DNA of 64,000 nucleotides from Nitrosophilus kaiyonis (GTDB taxonomy: Bacteria; Campylobacterota; Campylobacteria; Campylobacterales; Nitratiruptoraceae), in assembly GCF_027943725.1 (NCBI RefSeq), contig NZ_AP025696.1, positions 1,465,501-1,529,500 on the forward strand. The letters are read 5' to 3'. The notes beneath the pieces were generated by a model. That model saw only the letters and a program-made list of their open reading frames with translations. It was not told the DNA's origin and did no database searches. Shown piece after piece: positions 34,453 to 44,328 of this stretch. Within the stretch, counting starts at the first letter, position 1, and each line of letters starts with the position of its first letter. Both the position numbers and the translations under genes were made by a program.

Positions 34453-36841
34453 ATATATTAAATGGTTTAAAGAGATAAGCATAAAAGATGTTGATGAGGT
34501 TGGCGGCAAAAATGCAAGTCTTGGTGAAATGTATTCTCATCTTGCACCACTTGGTGTAAATGTGCCAAATGGTTTTGCAGTAACTGCAACAGCATATAAA
34601 CATTATTTGGATTTTAACAATTTGTGGGAACCTCTTAAAAAACTTTTTGAAAATTTTAATCCAGATGATATAGATAGACTCAAATTTGTTGGAAAAAGTG
34701 CAAGAGATTTGATAATGAAAAGTGAAGTTCCAGATGATTTGAAAAAAGAGATTTTAAATGGATATAAGCAACTAAAAAAAGAGTATGGTGAAGATATTAG
34801 CCTTGCTGTTAGAAGTTCTGCAACTGCTGAAGATTCCCCTACTGCCTCGTTTGCAGGACAAAATGAAACATATCTAAATATTAAAGGTGAAGATAATCTA
34901 ATCTGGGCATATAAAATGTGTTTAGCTTCAAATTTTACTGATAGAAGTATTAGTTATAAATATACTCATAAATTTGATCCTTTAAAAGTTTATCTATCAG
35001 TTGTAATTATGAAAATGGTTAGAAGTGATAAAGGCAGTAGCGGGGTTATGTTTAGCATAGATACAGAAACAGGTTTTAGAGATGTTGTCTTTATCAATGC
35101 AGCGTGGGGGCTTGGAGAAAACGTCGTTCAAGGAACAATAGATCCAGATGCTTTTTATGTTCATAAACCAACATTTAAAAAAGGTTATCGTGCAGTATTA
35201 AAAAGAAAAAGAGGCGATAAAAATAAAATGATGGTTTTTAGCGAAGAATTAGAAAAGGCAAATTTGGCTGAGCAATTTACAAAAAATATAAAAACCCCTA
35301 TAGAAAAAAGAATGAAATTTTCTATAACAGATAAAGAGATTTTACAGCTTGCAGATTGGGCTATAAAAATTGAAGAGCATTACAGTAAAGTTAATAACAG
35401 ATATACTCCAATGGATATGGAATGGGCAAAAGATGGAATAGATGGTAATTTATATATGGTTCAGGCAAGACCTGAAACTGTTCATTCACAAGAAAAATCA
35501 ACCCAGTTTGAGATATATAGACTAAAAGAGAAAGGCAAAGTGATTTTAACAGGTAATGCTGTTGGAGAAAAGATTGGAGCTGGAAAAGTAAAGATAATGT
35601 TTTCAATGGCTGAAGCTGACAAATTTAAAGATGGTGATATTTTAGTTGCTCCGACAACCAGTCCAGACTGGGAACCTGTTATGAAAAAAGCAAGTGCTAT
35701 TATAACTGAAACTGGCGGTAGAACCTGTCATGCTGCAATAGTTAGCAGAGAGCTTGGAAAACCAGCAGTTGTTGGAGCAAAAAATGCTACAAAGATACTT
35801 CATGATAATCAAGGAGTTACTGTTAGCTGTGCTGAAGGTGAAATAGGAAAGATTTATGATGGAATACTTAAATATGAGATAGAAAAAGTTGATATCTCAA
35901 AACTTCCCCGCCCAAAAACAAAAATAATGATGAATCTTGGAAATCCAGATATCGCCTTTTCATTAGCAAAACTTCCTGTTGATGGTATAGGTTTAGCAAG
36001 AATGGAATTTATCATAAATAACTATATTAAAGCTCATCCTATGGCTATAAGACATCCAGAACTACTAAGTGAAACAGAAAGAGCATTAATTGATGAACTT
36101 GCTTTTGCTTATGAGGGTGATGCAAAAGATTTTTTTATAAAAACATTAAGCGAAGGTGTTGCTACTATAGCAAGTAGTGTTTATCCTAAAAAATGTATTG
36201 TTAGAATGAGCGATTTTAAATCAAATGAGTATGCAAATCTTCTTGGAGGAAGACACTTTGAACCAATTGAAGATAATCCTATGATTGGATTTAGAGGAGC
36301 AGCAAGATATACACATCCAAATTACGCAGATGGATTTGCTCTTGAATGTCAAGCGATGAAAAGAGCTATTTTTGAGATGGGATTTGATAATATAGTTTTA
36401 ATGATTCCATTTTGTAGAAGAGTTGAAGAGGCAAAAAGAGTAAAAGCGGCAATGATAGAAAATGGGCTTGAAAATGTAAAAATATATATGATGTGTGAAA
36501 TACCAAATAATGTTATTTTGATAGATGAATTTTTAAAAATATATGATGGAATAAGTATAGGAACAAATGATTTGACCCAATTAACTCTAGGAGTTGATAG
36601 GGATAGCGAAATTGTTTCATTTGATTATGATGAAAGAGATGAAGGTGTTAAAAAAATGGTAAAAATGGCTGTTGAAGGTGCAAAAAAAAATAATAAATAT
36701 TCTGGACTTTGTGGTCAAGCCCCATCTGATTATCCAGAATTTGCCGAGTTTTTGGTTAAAATAGGAATAGAAAGTATGAGTCTAAATCCAGATAGTGTAT
36801 TAAAAATAATCAAAGATATTTCAAAAATGGAGGAGAAATGA
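34445..36841 (+). CDS. ppsA: Phosphoenolpyruvate synthase
   Basis: A 798-residue enzyme that makes PEP, AMP and phosphate from pyruvate and ATP, opening gluconeogenesis. The N-terminal ATP-grasp-like domain has VGGKNASLGEMY and AVRSSATAEDSPTASFAGQ. The swivelling phosphohistidine domain has ETGGRTCHAAIVSRE. The C-terminal PEP-binding barrel has IGTNDLTQLTLGVDRDS and CGQAPSD. The ATG at 34445 has an AAAAGGAAAG site and fits the family start; an upstream GTG does not. The stop overlaps gpmA (ATGA). Confidence 0.96.
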   Translation: MSRYIKWFKEISIKDVDEVGGKNASLGEMYSHLAPLGVNVPNGFAVTATAYKHYLDFNNLWEPLKKLFENFNPDDIDRLKFVGKSARDLIMKSEVPDDLKKEILNGYKQLKKEYGEDISLAVRSSATAEDSPTASFAGQNETYLNIKGEDNLIWAYKMCLASNFTDRSISYKYTHKFDPLKVYLSVVIMKMVRSDKGSSGVMFSIDTETGFRDVVFINAAWGLGENVVQGTIDPDAFYVHKPTFKKGYRAVLKRKRGDKNKMMVFSEELEKANLAEQFTKNIKTPIEKRMKFSITDKEILQLADWAIKIEEHYSKVNNRYTPMDMEWAKDGIDGNLYMVQARPETVHSQEKSTQFEIYRLKEKGKVILTGNAVGEKIGAGKVKIMFSMAEADKFKDGDILVAPTTSPDWEPVMKKASAIITETGGRTCHAAIVSRELGKPAVVGAKNATKILHDNQGVTVSCAEGEIGKIYDGILKYEIEKVDISKLPRPKTKIMMNLGNPDIAFSLAKLPVDGIGLARMEFIINNYIKAHPMAIRHPELLSETERALIDELAFAYEGDAKDFFIKTLSEGVATIASSVYPKKCIVRMSDFKSNEYANLLGGRHFEPIEDNPMIGFRGAARYTHPNYADGFALECQAMKRAIFEMGFDNIVLMIPFCRRVEEAKRVKAAMIENGLENVKIYMMCEIPNNVILIDEFLKIYDGISIGTNDLTQLTLGVDRDSEIVSFDYDERDEGVKKMVKMAVEGAKKNNKYSGLCGQAPSDYPEFAEFLVKIGIESMSLNPDSVLKIIKDISKMEEK

Positions 36842-37527
36842 AACTAATACTTCTTAGACACGGACAAAGTATCTGGAATGCTAAAAATCTTTTCACTGGC
36901 TGGATAGATGTTGAATTAAGTGAGAAAGGAAAAGAGGAAGCTAAAAAAGCTGGAGAGCTTTTAAAAGAGGCAAATCTTTATCCAAATATCTGCTTTACTT
37001 CTTTTTTAAAAAGAGCAATCCATACTGCACAAATTGCTTTAAATACTCTAAATTGGGAGCATATTGATGTTATTAGAAGTTGGAAACTAAATGAGAGACA
37101 TTATGGAAATTGGCAAGGTAAAAATAAAGACGAAGTAAAAGCTGAATATGGTGAGGAGCTTTTTATGGCAGTTAGACGAGGTTATGATACCCCTCCTCCA
37201 CCAATTGAACCTACAGATGAAGATTTTGAAAAAAGACTCCCTGTTGATAAAAAATTTGAAAATATTGAAATGCCAAAAAGTGAATCACTAAAAGATACAA
37301 GAGAAAGAGTTGTTGAGTATTTCTTTGAAGAGATTTTTCCATCGATGATTGTTTATGATACAGTTTTAATAGCAGCTCATGGAAATTCTCTAAGAGCTTT
37401 GATTATGTTTTTAGAAAAAGTATCCCCCAAAGATGTAAATAAGATAGAGATTCCTACAGGAACACCTATAGTTTATGAAATGGATCAAGAATTAAATATT
37501 AAAAACAAAAAAATTTATAAACATTAA
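36838..37527 (+). CDS. gpmA: 2,3-bisphosphoglycerate-dependent phosphoglycerate mutase
   Basis: A 229-residue phosphoglycerate mutase interconverting 3- and 2-phosphoglycerate. The phosphohistidine motif LILLRHGQSIWNAKNLFTGW is at the N-terminus (His8). LNERHYGNWQGKNK and the second catalytic His in LIAAHGNSLRAL match GpmA rather than the cofactor-independent GpmI. GGAGGAG lies before the ATG, which overlaps ppsA by four bases. It connects PEP synthase to the triose part of gluconeogenesis within this operon. Confidence 0.95.
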   Translation: MKLILLRHGQSIWNAKNLFTGWIDVELSEKGKEEAKKAGELLKEANLYPNICFTSFLKRAIHTAQIALNTLNWEHIDVIRSWKLNERHYGNWQGKNKDEVKAEYGEELFMAVRRGYDTPPPPIEPTDEDFEKRLPVDKKFENIEMPKSESLKDTRERVVEYFFEEIFPSMIVYDTVLIAAHGNSLRALIMFLEKVSPKDVNKIEIPTGTPIVYEMDQELNIKNKKIYKH

Positions 37528-37536
37528 AGGCTTACA

Positions 37537-38925
37537 ATGGTAACTGTAACCTCTCATGGAGCTGCTAAAACAGTAACTGGCTCCTGTCATTTGATAGAAT
37601 TTGAAAATGGTTTAAAAATTTTAGTTGATTGTGGTATGTTTCAAGGCTTAGAAGAAGATAGAAATTTTGAGCCTTTTGGTTTTAATCCAAAAGAGATTGA
37701 TTATCTTTTATTAACTCATGGCCATTTAGACCATGTTGGAAGAGTTCCTCTGCTTGTAAAACAGGGATTTAAAGGTACTATTGTAGCAACACCTGCTACA
37801 TTTGATATTATGAAAATAGTTCTTTTAGATAGTGCAAAGCTTATGAAAGAAGAGTATGAGACAAGATATAGAAAAGCTCAAAGAAAAGGAAAAGAAAAAG
37901 AGGTAAGAAAACCTCTTTATACAGATGAAGATGTAAAAAAAATATACAAACTTAAAAAAATAAAAGTTAAATATAATCAGAAAATAAAACTATCAAAGAA
38001 AATCAATGCTGTTTTTAAAGATGCAGGACACATAATTGGTTCAGCTTTTATTGAAATTTCATATCCAGAATTTCATACAAAAAATAGTGTTATATTTAGC
38101 GGTGATTTAGGAAACAGAAATAATGGTGTTCTCCCTCCTCCTAAAAAGCCAGATGCTGCTCAAAATCTTTTTATAGAATCAACATATGGGGATAGAGTTC
38201 ATAAATCTTATGAAGATAGTGTAGTAGAATTTAAAAAAGCCATAATTGAAACTCTTCTAAATAGAGGAAATGTATTAATTCCATCTTTTGCGATAGAGAG
38301 AACACAACAGATTTTATGTATCTTAAAAGAGATGGATGAAAGAAGAGAACTATCAAGAGATGTAAAAGTTTTTTTAGATAGTCCTATGGCTATAAAAACT
38401 ACTAAAGTTTACAAAAAATATAAAAATCTTCTCTCAAAACATTGCAAAAGTTTTGGAAATCCTTTTAATTTTCCACAGTTAAGACTTGTTACAAAAGTTG
38501 AAGACTCTAAAAAAATCAATGATTTATGGTCTGGTAATATTATTATAGCTGGTAGTGGTATGTGTAATGGAGGAAGAATTCTTCACCATTTTAAACATAG
38601 GCTATGGAATAGAAGAAATAGTGTTATTTTTGTTGGATTTCAAGCTAAAGGAACTCTTGGAAGAGAGATAGTAGATGGGGCAAAATTTGTAAAAATTTTT
38701 GATGAAGATATTATTGTTAGAGCAAAAATTTATACAATAAATGGATTTTCTGCACATGCAGACCAAAGAGAGTTGTTAGAATGGATGGAAGAGATTCAAG
38801 ATTTAAAAAAGATATTTTTAATTCATGGTGAAGAGGATAAACAGTTAATATTTAAAGAGGTGATTAAAAATTATATGAAAATAAGAGCTCATATTGTTGA
38901 GCCAAAAGAGAAAATTTATATATGA
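37537..38925 (+). CDS. MBL-fold/beta-CASP RNA-processing exonuclease-like protein
   Basis: A 462-residue metallo-beta-lactamase protein with a beta-CASP cap. Zinc ligands lie in LLTHGHLDHVGR, DAGHIIGSA and SGDLGNR. Motifs A-C of the beta-CASP group follow, with IPSFAIERTQ and GFSAHADQ late, and a C-terminal LIHGEE. The arrangement resembles CPSF73-like/YsgC-type nucleases rather than RNase J. The substrate is presumably RNA, but no target is known. It sits between gpmA and lipB and overlaps lipB by four bases, an odd place for a nuclease. Confidence 0.88.
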   Translation: MVTVTSHGAAKTVTGSCHLIEFENGLKILVDCGMFQGLEEDRNFEPFGFNPKEIDYLLLTHGHLDHVGRVPLLVKQGFKGTIVATPATFDIMKIVLLDSAKLMKEEYETRYRKAQRKGKEKEVRKPLYTDEDVKKIYKLKKIKVKYNQKIKLSKKINAVFKDAGHIIGSAFIEISYPEFHTKNSVIFSGDLGNRNNGVLPPPKKPDAAQNLFIESTYGDRVHKSYEDSVVEFKKAIIETLLNRGNVLIPSFAIERTQQILCILKEMDERRELSRDVKVFLDSPMAIKTTKVYKKYKNLLSKHCKSFGNPFNFPQLRLVTKVEDSKKINDLWSGNIIIAGSGMCNGGRILHHFKHRLWNRRNSVIFVGFQAKGTLGREIVDGAKFVKIFDEDIIVRAKIYTINGFSAHADQRELLEWMEEIQDLKKIFLIHGEEDKQLIFKEVIKNYMKIRAHIVEPKEKIYI

Positions 38926-39497
38926 AAATAGTAGATTTAGATTTGATTGAATATAAAAAAGCTTTAAATTTGATGGATAAATATATAGATGATGTTGAAA
39001 AAAATAGAGAAAATATACTGTTTTTTTGCAGGCACTATCCAGTTTATACAGTTGGAAGTGATAAAATTGATATAGATGTAGATGTTTTAAAAACTGATAG
39101 AGGAGGTTCTATAACATATCATGATGAGGGGACTTTAATGGTCTATTTTATATTTAAGATAAATTCCCCTGCTCTATTTTATAAAAAAGTTGTCAAATCA
39201 TTTAAAAAATTTTTTGAAAAAGTTGATAAAAATATATTTTATGATTATAAAAGACCAGGTTTTTATATAGAAAATAGAAAAATTGCTTCACTTGGGTTTA
39301 GATATAAAAAAGGTATTTCAAAACATGGAGTAGCTATACATATAAATTCAAATCTTGAAAATTTTAATAAAATAAAGCCCTGTAATTTAGAAGGAGTTGT
39401 TGCAACATCTTTTAGAAAAGAAAATATTCATATAACTTTTGAAGAAGTAAAAAAAGAGTTGATTGAGATAATAAAATATGAATTTTCAAAAGCCTAA
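38922..39497 (+). CDS. lipB: Octanoyl-(acyl carrier protein):protein N-octanoyltransferase
   Basis: LipB attaches octanoate to lipoyl domains, the first step of de novo lipoylation. The 191-residue product shows FFCRHYPVYTVGS, RGGSITYHDEG, the catalytic Lys in RKIASLGFR and the acyl-thioester Cys in IKPCNLEGV (usually PCG, here PCN). It starts within the stop of the nuclease gene and overlaps lipA by 20 bases. Its natural client in this operon is the E2 encoded by pdhC. Confidence 0.9.
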   Translation: MKIVDLDLIEYKKALNLMDKYIDDVEKNRENILFFCRHYPVYTVGSDKIDIDVDVLKTDRGGSITYHDEGTLMVYFIFKINSPALFYKKVVKSFKKFFEKVDKNIFYDYKRPGFYIENRKIASLGFRYKKGISKHGVAIHINSNLENFNKIKPCNLEGVVATSFRKENIHITFEEVKKELIEIIKYEFSKA

Positions 39498-40305
39498 AGT
39501 TAAAGCCCCATCTTATGAGCTTATTCATAAAACAAAAAATATAATTGATAAATATAGTGTTAATACAATCTGTATAGAATCAGCTTGTCCAAATATTAGT
39601 GAATGTTTTTCAAGAAATAGTGCAACTTTTTTAATTCTTGGAGATATTTGTACAAGAAAATGCAAATTTTGCAACGTTAAACATGGAAAGCCTAATATTG
39701 TTGATAGTAGTGAACCAAAAAGAGTTGCTAATGCTATAAATGAACTTGGTTTAAAATATGTGGTTATAACTTCAGTAGATAGAGATGATTTATCAGATTA
39801 TGGAGTAAGTCAGTATGTAAAAGTTACTAAAGAGATAAAAAAAATCAACAAAAATATAAAAATTGAGCTTTTAACTCCAGATTTTCATGCAAAAAAAGAG
39901 CTAATGGATAAAATAATCAATTCAAATCCTTATAAATTATCTCACAATATTGAAACAGTAGAATCTTTATATAAAAATATTATGCCAGGATGTAGTTATA
40001 AAAGAAGCTTGAAAGTTTTGGAATATTACGCAAAAACCGGTATTTTAACTAAATCATCTATAATGGTTGGACTTGGTGAAAAAAAAGAAGAACTTATAAA
40101 AACTTTTTATGATTTATTCAATTGTGGAGTAAAACAAATAAGTATAGGACAATATCTATCCCCTTCTTTTAAGCACCATTTAGTAATTAAATATTATAAT
40201 AAAAAAGAGTTTGATGAATTAAAAGAAATTGCCTTAGATATCGGATTTGATTCAGTTCAAAGTGGTATATTAGTTAGAAGCAGTTATTATGCAGATAAAA
40301 TGTAA
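39478..40305 (+). CDS. lipA: Lipoyl synthase (radical SAM)
   Basis: LipA inserts two sulfurs into octanoyl-E2 to make the lipoyl group. Two [4Fe-4S] sites are visible: the auxiliary cluster in CIESACPNISEC (CX4CX5C) and the radical-SAM cluster in CTRKCKFC (CX3CX2C). The C-terminal Ser ligand of the auxiliary cluster is in LVRSSYYADKM. At 275 residues it is a short but complete LipA. It overlaps lipB by 20 bases, so the two lipoylation genes are translated as a unit. Confidence 0.95.
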   Translation: MNFQKPKVKAPSYELIHKTKNIIDKYSVNTICIESACPNISECFSRNSATFLILGDICTRKCKFCNVKHGKPNIVDSSEPKRVANAINELGLKYVVITSVDRDDLSDYGVSQYVKVTKEIKKINKNIKIELLTPDFHAKKELMDKIINSNPYKLSHNIETVESLYKNIMPGCSYKRSLKVLEYYAKTGILTKSSIMVGLGEKKEELIKTFYDLFNCGVKQISIGQYLSPSFKHHLVIKYYNKKEFDELKEIALDIGFDSVQSGILVRSSYYADKM

Positions 40306-40317
40306 AAGGAGAAAAAT

Positions 40318-42264
40318 ATGATTGAGTCAGTATTAAAGGAAAAAAGAGTTTTTTATCCAAATCCAGAACTTTCAAAAGAGGCAAGAATAAAAAGTATGGA
40401 TGAATATGAAAAGTTAGTTGAATGGGCAAAAAATGATTTTGAAGGATTTTGGGATCATTTTGCAAAAGAGAAAATAGATTGGATAAAGCCTTATAAAAAA
40501 GTTTTAGATGATAGCAAAGCTCCTCATTATAAATGGTTTGTTGATGGAAAATTAAATATAACTCAACACTGCATAGATAGACATTTACCTCAAAAAAAAG
40601 ATAAAGTCGCAATTTTGTTTGAAGATGAGATGGGAAATGTTGAAGAGATTACATATGGTGAGTTATATGAAAGAGTAAATCAATTTGCAAATCTTTTAAA
40701 AGCATATGGAGTCAAAAAAGGAGATAGAGTTGTTTTATATATGTCAATGATACCTGAACTTGCTATTGCTATGCTTGCTTGTGCAAGAATTGGAGCTATT
40801 CATTCAGTTGTATTTGCAGGATTTTCAGCAAATGCTTTAAGAGATAGGATAGAAGATGCAAATGCAAAGCTTGTAATTACTTGTGATGGAGGATATAGAA
40901 AAGGAAAAGTTCACAATATCAAATCTGTTGTTGATGAAGCTCTAAAAGAACCACTTGATAGTGTAGAAAAAGTTTTGATTTATGATAGAGGTATTCAAAA
41001 ATTTGAATTAATAGATAATAGAGATGTAGTTATAAATAGTGAACTAAAAGAGATGGAAAAAGAGTGTGAGCCTGTGATACTTGATAGTGAAGATATCGCA
41101 TTTATTTTATACACTTCAGGTAGTACAGGAAAACCAAAAGGTGTACAACATGCAGTTGGAGGATATCTACTTTGGGCAATTTTAACAATGGAGTGGGTAT
41201 TTGATATTAAAGATGATGATATGTTTTGGTGTACTGCTGATATTGGCTGGATAACTGGACACACTTATATAGTATATGGTCCATTGGCTGTTGGAACTAC
41301 ATCTATTATGTATGAAGGTGTTCCAGTTTATCCAGATGCTGGTAGATGGTGGAAAATGGTAGAAAAATATAAAGTTACAAAATTTTACACTGCACCTACC
41401 GCTATTAGAATCTTAAAAAAAGTTGCTCCAGATGAGCCAAAAAAATATGATTTAAGTTCACTTAGAATATTAGGTACTGTTGGTGAGCCAATAGATCCAG
41501 AGTCTTGGCTTTGGTATTATGAAAATGTTGGAAATAAAAAATGTTCAATCGTTGATACATGGTGGCAAACTGAAACTGGTGGCCACATGATAAGTCCTCT
41601 TCCAGGAGCTACTCCAATGAAACCAGGCTCAGCAACAAAACCTCTTCCTGGAATTTTTGCTGAAGTTTTCTTAGAAGATGGAAGTAAAGCGGGTGTAAAT
41701 GAGGGTGGATTTTTATGTATTACAAAACCTTGGCCAAGTATGATAAGAGATGTATGGGGAAATCCACAAAGGTATAAAAAGACATATTTTAGTTTCAAAG
41801 GAAATATATATTTAACAGGTGATGATGCAAGAGTTGATGAAGATGGATATATTTGGATAATGGGAAGAGCAGATGATGTAATAAATGTTAGTGGACATAG
41901 ACTTGGGACTATGGAGATAGAATCAGCAATAAATAAACATCCAAATGTTGCTGAATCAGCAGTAGTTGGAAAACACCATGAAATAAAAGGTGAAGGGATT
42001 TTTGCTTTTATAGTGCCAAGAGAGTGGCCAGAAAATTTAGAAGAGTTTAAAAATAGCATTAATGAAGTAGTAACTAATGAAATTGGACCTATTGCAAAAC
42101 CTGATTGGATTGTTTTAACTGAAGCTTTACCTAAAACAAGAAGTGGTAAAATTATGAGAAGGATTTTAAGAGCAATAGCTGCAGGCGAAGAGATAAAACA
42201 GGATATCTCGACTCTTGAAAATCCTGAAATTGTTGAGAAATTAAAAGAAGCAAAACCGATATAA
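40318..42264 (+). CDS. acs: Acetyl-coenzyme A synthetase
   Basis: A 648-residue AMP-forming acetyl-CoA synthetase, activating acetate via acetyl-AMP. The P-loop-like [16 protein letters not shown], the acetate-pocket [26 protein letters not shown] and the C-terminal [11 protein letters not shown] with the acetylation-prone Lys are all present. AAAAGGAG precedes the ATG. It gives a second entry to acetyl-CoA besides PDH, or reclaims acetate; both PEP synthase and LDH are encoded upstream in the same operon. Confidence 0.96.
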   Translation: MIESVLKEKRVFYPNPELSKEARIKSMDEYEKLVEWAKNDFEGFWDHFAKEKIDWIKPYKKVLDDSKAPHYKWFVDGKLNITQHCIDRHLPQKKDKVAILFEDEMGNVEEITYGELYERVNQFANLLKAYGVKKGDRVVLYMSMIPELAIAMLACARIGAIHSVVFAGFSANALRDRIEDANAKLVITCDGGYRKGKVHNIKSVVDEALKEPLDSVEKVLIYDRGIQKFELIDNRDVVINSELKEMEKECEPVILDSEDIAFILYTSGSTGKPKGVQHAVGGYLLWAILTMEWVFDIKDDDMFWCTADIGWITGHTYIVYGPLAVGTTSIMYEGVPVYPDAGRWWKMVEKYKVTKFYTAPTAIRILKKVAPDEPKKYDLSSLRILGTVGEPIDPESWLWYYENVGNKKCSIVDTWWQTETGGHMISPLPGATPMKPGSATKPLPGIFAEVFLEDGSKAGVNEGGFLCITKPWPSMIRDVWGNPQRYKKTYFSFKGNIYLTGDDARVDEDGYIWIMGRADDVINVSGHRLGTMEIESAINKHPNVAESAVVGKHHEIKGEGIFAFIVPREWPENLEEFKNSINEVVTNEIGPIAKPDWIVLTEALPKTRSGKIMRRILRAIAAGEEIKQDISTLENPEIVEKLKEAKPI

Positions 42265-42275
42265 TAGGAGCATAA

Positions 42276-43289
42276 ATGAAAAAAGTTGCGATTAATGGTC
42301 TTGGTAGAATTGGAAAAATGGTTCTTTGGCACTATATTACAAATAGGCCAAAAAATGTTGAGATAGTTATAGCAAATGGTGGCAGTGGGACTCCTGAAGA
42401 TTTAGCATATATGCTTGAGTTTGACTCAGTTCATGGAAAATTTCCTACTAAGATTAGCTATGATGAAAACTCTTTAACAGTTGGAGATCAAAAAATAGAG
42501 ATTGTTGATGAAAGAGATCCTTTAAAACTTCCTTGGGCTGAAAAAGGCATAGATATAGTTTTAGAATGTACTGGTAAATTTACAAAGGGACCTGATGCTG
42601 CAAAACATATAGAAGCTGGAGCAAAAAAAGTTTTAATATCTGCTCCTGGAAAAGATGTTGATTTAACTGTAGTAATGGGAGTAAATGATAGCTGGTATGA
42701 TCCAAATAAACATAATATCATCTCTAATGCAAGCTGTACAACAAACTCTTTAGCTCCTGCTATGAAAGTATTGGAGGAAAATTTTGGAGTAGAATTTGCA
42801 TCAGTTACAACAGTTCACGCATATACTTCAAGCCAAGTTACTATAGATAGAAAAAAACCAGGTAAACATAGACGTGGTCGTGCAGCTGCAGTAAATATTA
42901 TACCAACAACAACAGGAGCTGCCAAAGCTACTACAGAGGTTTTACCTGAACTTAAAGGCAAAATGAATGCAATGGCTCTAAGAGTTCCTGTTCCTGATGG
43001 TGCAGTAACAGAAATAGTTGCAAATATTAAAAAAGAGGCAACTGAAGAAGAAGTTAATAAAGCTTTTGAAAATGCTATGAACAGTGAATTAAAAGGTATT
43101 TTAGAGATAACTTATAAAGAGGTTGTCTCTTCTGATATTCTTGGAAATCCTCACTCTTCTATTATTGATGGTTTATCTACTCAAGTAATTGGCGGAAAAT
43201 TGGTAAAAGTTTTAGCTTGGTATGATAATGAGTTTGGATATGCAGGCAGACTTTTAGAACTTGCTGATATGGTTGCTTCAAAGATGTAA
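42276..43289 (+). CDS. gap: Glyceraldehyde-3-phosphate dehydrogenase, type I
   Basis: A 337-residue GAPDH. The N-terminal VAINGLGRIGKMVL binds the coenzyme, SNASCTTNSLAP carries the catalytic Cys, and VHAYTSSQ and the late WYDNEFGYAGRLLELA are standard. GGPASE-like specificity residues near position 32 read ANGG rather than the NAD-type ND, so NADP use is possible; this is a weak inference. ATAGGAG precedes the ATG. pfkA follows after one base. Confidence 0.95.
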   Translation: MKKVAINGLGRIGKMVLWHYITNRPKNVEIVIANGGSGTPEDLAYMLEFDSVHGKFPTKISYDENSLTVGDQKIEIVDERDPLKLPWAEKGIDIVLECTGKFTKGPDAAKHIEAGAKKVLISAPGKDVDLTVVMGVNDSWYDPNKHNIISNASCTTNSLAPAMKVLEENFGVEFASVTTVHAYTSSQVTIDRKKPGKHRRGRAAAVNIIPTTTGAAKATTEVLPELKGKMNAMALRVPVPDGAVTEIVANIKKEATEEEVNKAFENAMNSELKGILEITYKEVVSSDILGNPHSSIIDGLSTQVIGGKLVKVLAWYDNEFGYAGRLLELADMVASKM

Positions 43290-43290
43290 A

Positions 43291-44250
43291 ATGAATATAG
43301 CTTTAATGGCAAGTGGCGGGGATTGTTCTGGCATGAACCCCGCTACAAAAAGATTTGTTGAGTACTCTTTAGAAAAAAATATAACCCCATATTTCATTTA
43401 TGAAGGCTTAGAAGGTCTAATTGATGGAAAAATAAAAAAGGCTTCTTATACTGATGTATCAGGAATCATCTATCGTGGTGGTACCATAATTCGCTCTTCA
43501 AGATCTAAAAGATTTTATGAAAAAAAGTATAGAAAAAAAGCATATGAAAATCTTTTAAAATATAACATTGATACGGTAGTAGTAATGGGAGGAGATGGAA
43601 GTTTTAGAGCACTTGAGATACTATCAGATGAGTTTGGAATAAATTTTATAGGTATTCCAGCTACCATAGATAATGATATTTATGGAACTGAATATTGTCT
43701 TGGAGTTGATACAGCTTTGAATGTTATAAGAAGTGCTGTTGATGATATTAGAGATACTGCAAGTAGTTTCAATAGGGCTTTTGTTATTGAGACTATGGGC
43801 AGAGAGTGTGGTTATTTAGCGCTTATTACTGCTTTAACAAGTGGTGCTGAGATGTGTTTGATACCTGAAGCTAGTTATAATCTTGATAGTTTGAAAAAGA
43901 AGTTTTTAAAACAGATTAATGAAGGTAGAAAATATTTTATAGCAATAGTTGCAGAAGGGCTGAAAATAAGTAAAGAGATAAAAGAGTGGTTTGAAAGAGA
44001 GATTGGATTTGAGAGCCGCATGACAGTTCTTGGCCATATTCAAAGAGGAGGAAATCCTACAGTTTTTGATAGACTTGCAGCATTTGAATTTGTTTCATGT
44101 GCTATAGATTTAGCAATAAAAGGAGAAAAAAGAAAAATTGTAGTTTATAAAAACTCAAAATTTAATAGTATTGATTCAAAAATTGTCACTTCTAATACCT
44201 ATAAAATTGATGAAAGATTGATTCATTTAGCAAAAGATATGATGGAATAA
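43291..44250 (+). CDS. pfkA: 6-phosphofructokinase
   Basis: A 319-residue phosphofructokinase. ATASGGD-type N-terminus reads MASGGDCSGMNP. The nucleotide loop GGDGS (100-104) has the Gly typical of ATP-using enzymes. The catalytic IPATIDND has Asp127 at the same number as in E. coli PfkA. ETMGRECGYLAL and GHIQRGG bind sugar phosphate. The length equals E. coli PfkA. Many Campylobacterota lack PFK, so its presence implies a complete glycolytic route. The ATG at 43291 follows the gap stop by one base; a longer upstream frame lies within gap. Confidence 0.93.
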   Translation: MNIALMASGGDCSGMNPATKRFVEYSLEKNITPYFIYEGLEGLIDGKIKKASYTDVSGIIYRGGTIIRSSRSKRFYEKKYRKKAYENLLKYNIDTVVVMGGDGSFRALEILSDEFGINFIGIPATIDNDIYGTEYCLGVDTALNVIRSAVDDIRDTASSFNRAFVIETMGRECGYLALITALTSGAEMCLIPEASYNLDSLKKKFLKQINEGRKYFIAIVAEGLKISKEIKEWFEREIGFESRMTVLGHIQRGGNPTVFDRLAAFEFVSCAIDLAIKGEKRKIVVYKNSKFNSIDSKIVTSNTYKIDERLIHLAKDMME

Positions 44251-44288
44251 AGATAAATAATGCAGAAAATTTAGTTAGAATAAGTAAC

Positions 44289-44314
44289 CGCAAGGGTAGC
44301 AAAATCTCCTTGCG
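44289..44314. terminator. Hairpin terminator between pfkA and purL
   Basis: CGCAAGG (44289-44295) and CCTTGCG (44308-44314) form a 7-bp GC-rich stem with a 12-base loop. Flanking TAAGTAAC and ATTATTTA can extend it with two mismatches. It is one of few GC-rich palindromes in the window and sits in the only gap between converging pfkA and purL, so it probably ends both transcripts. Confidence 0.7.
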
Positions 44315-44328
44315 ATTATTTATAAGTT

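Noticed and set aside
41517-42332. Long open frame antisense to acs (271 codons)
   Set aside because: It lies fully on the opposite strand of well-conserved acs and gives a Ser/Phe/Leu-rich product with no family motifs; a shadow of the acs codons.
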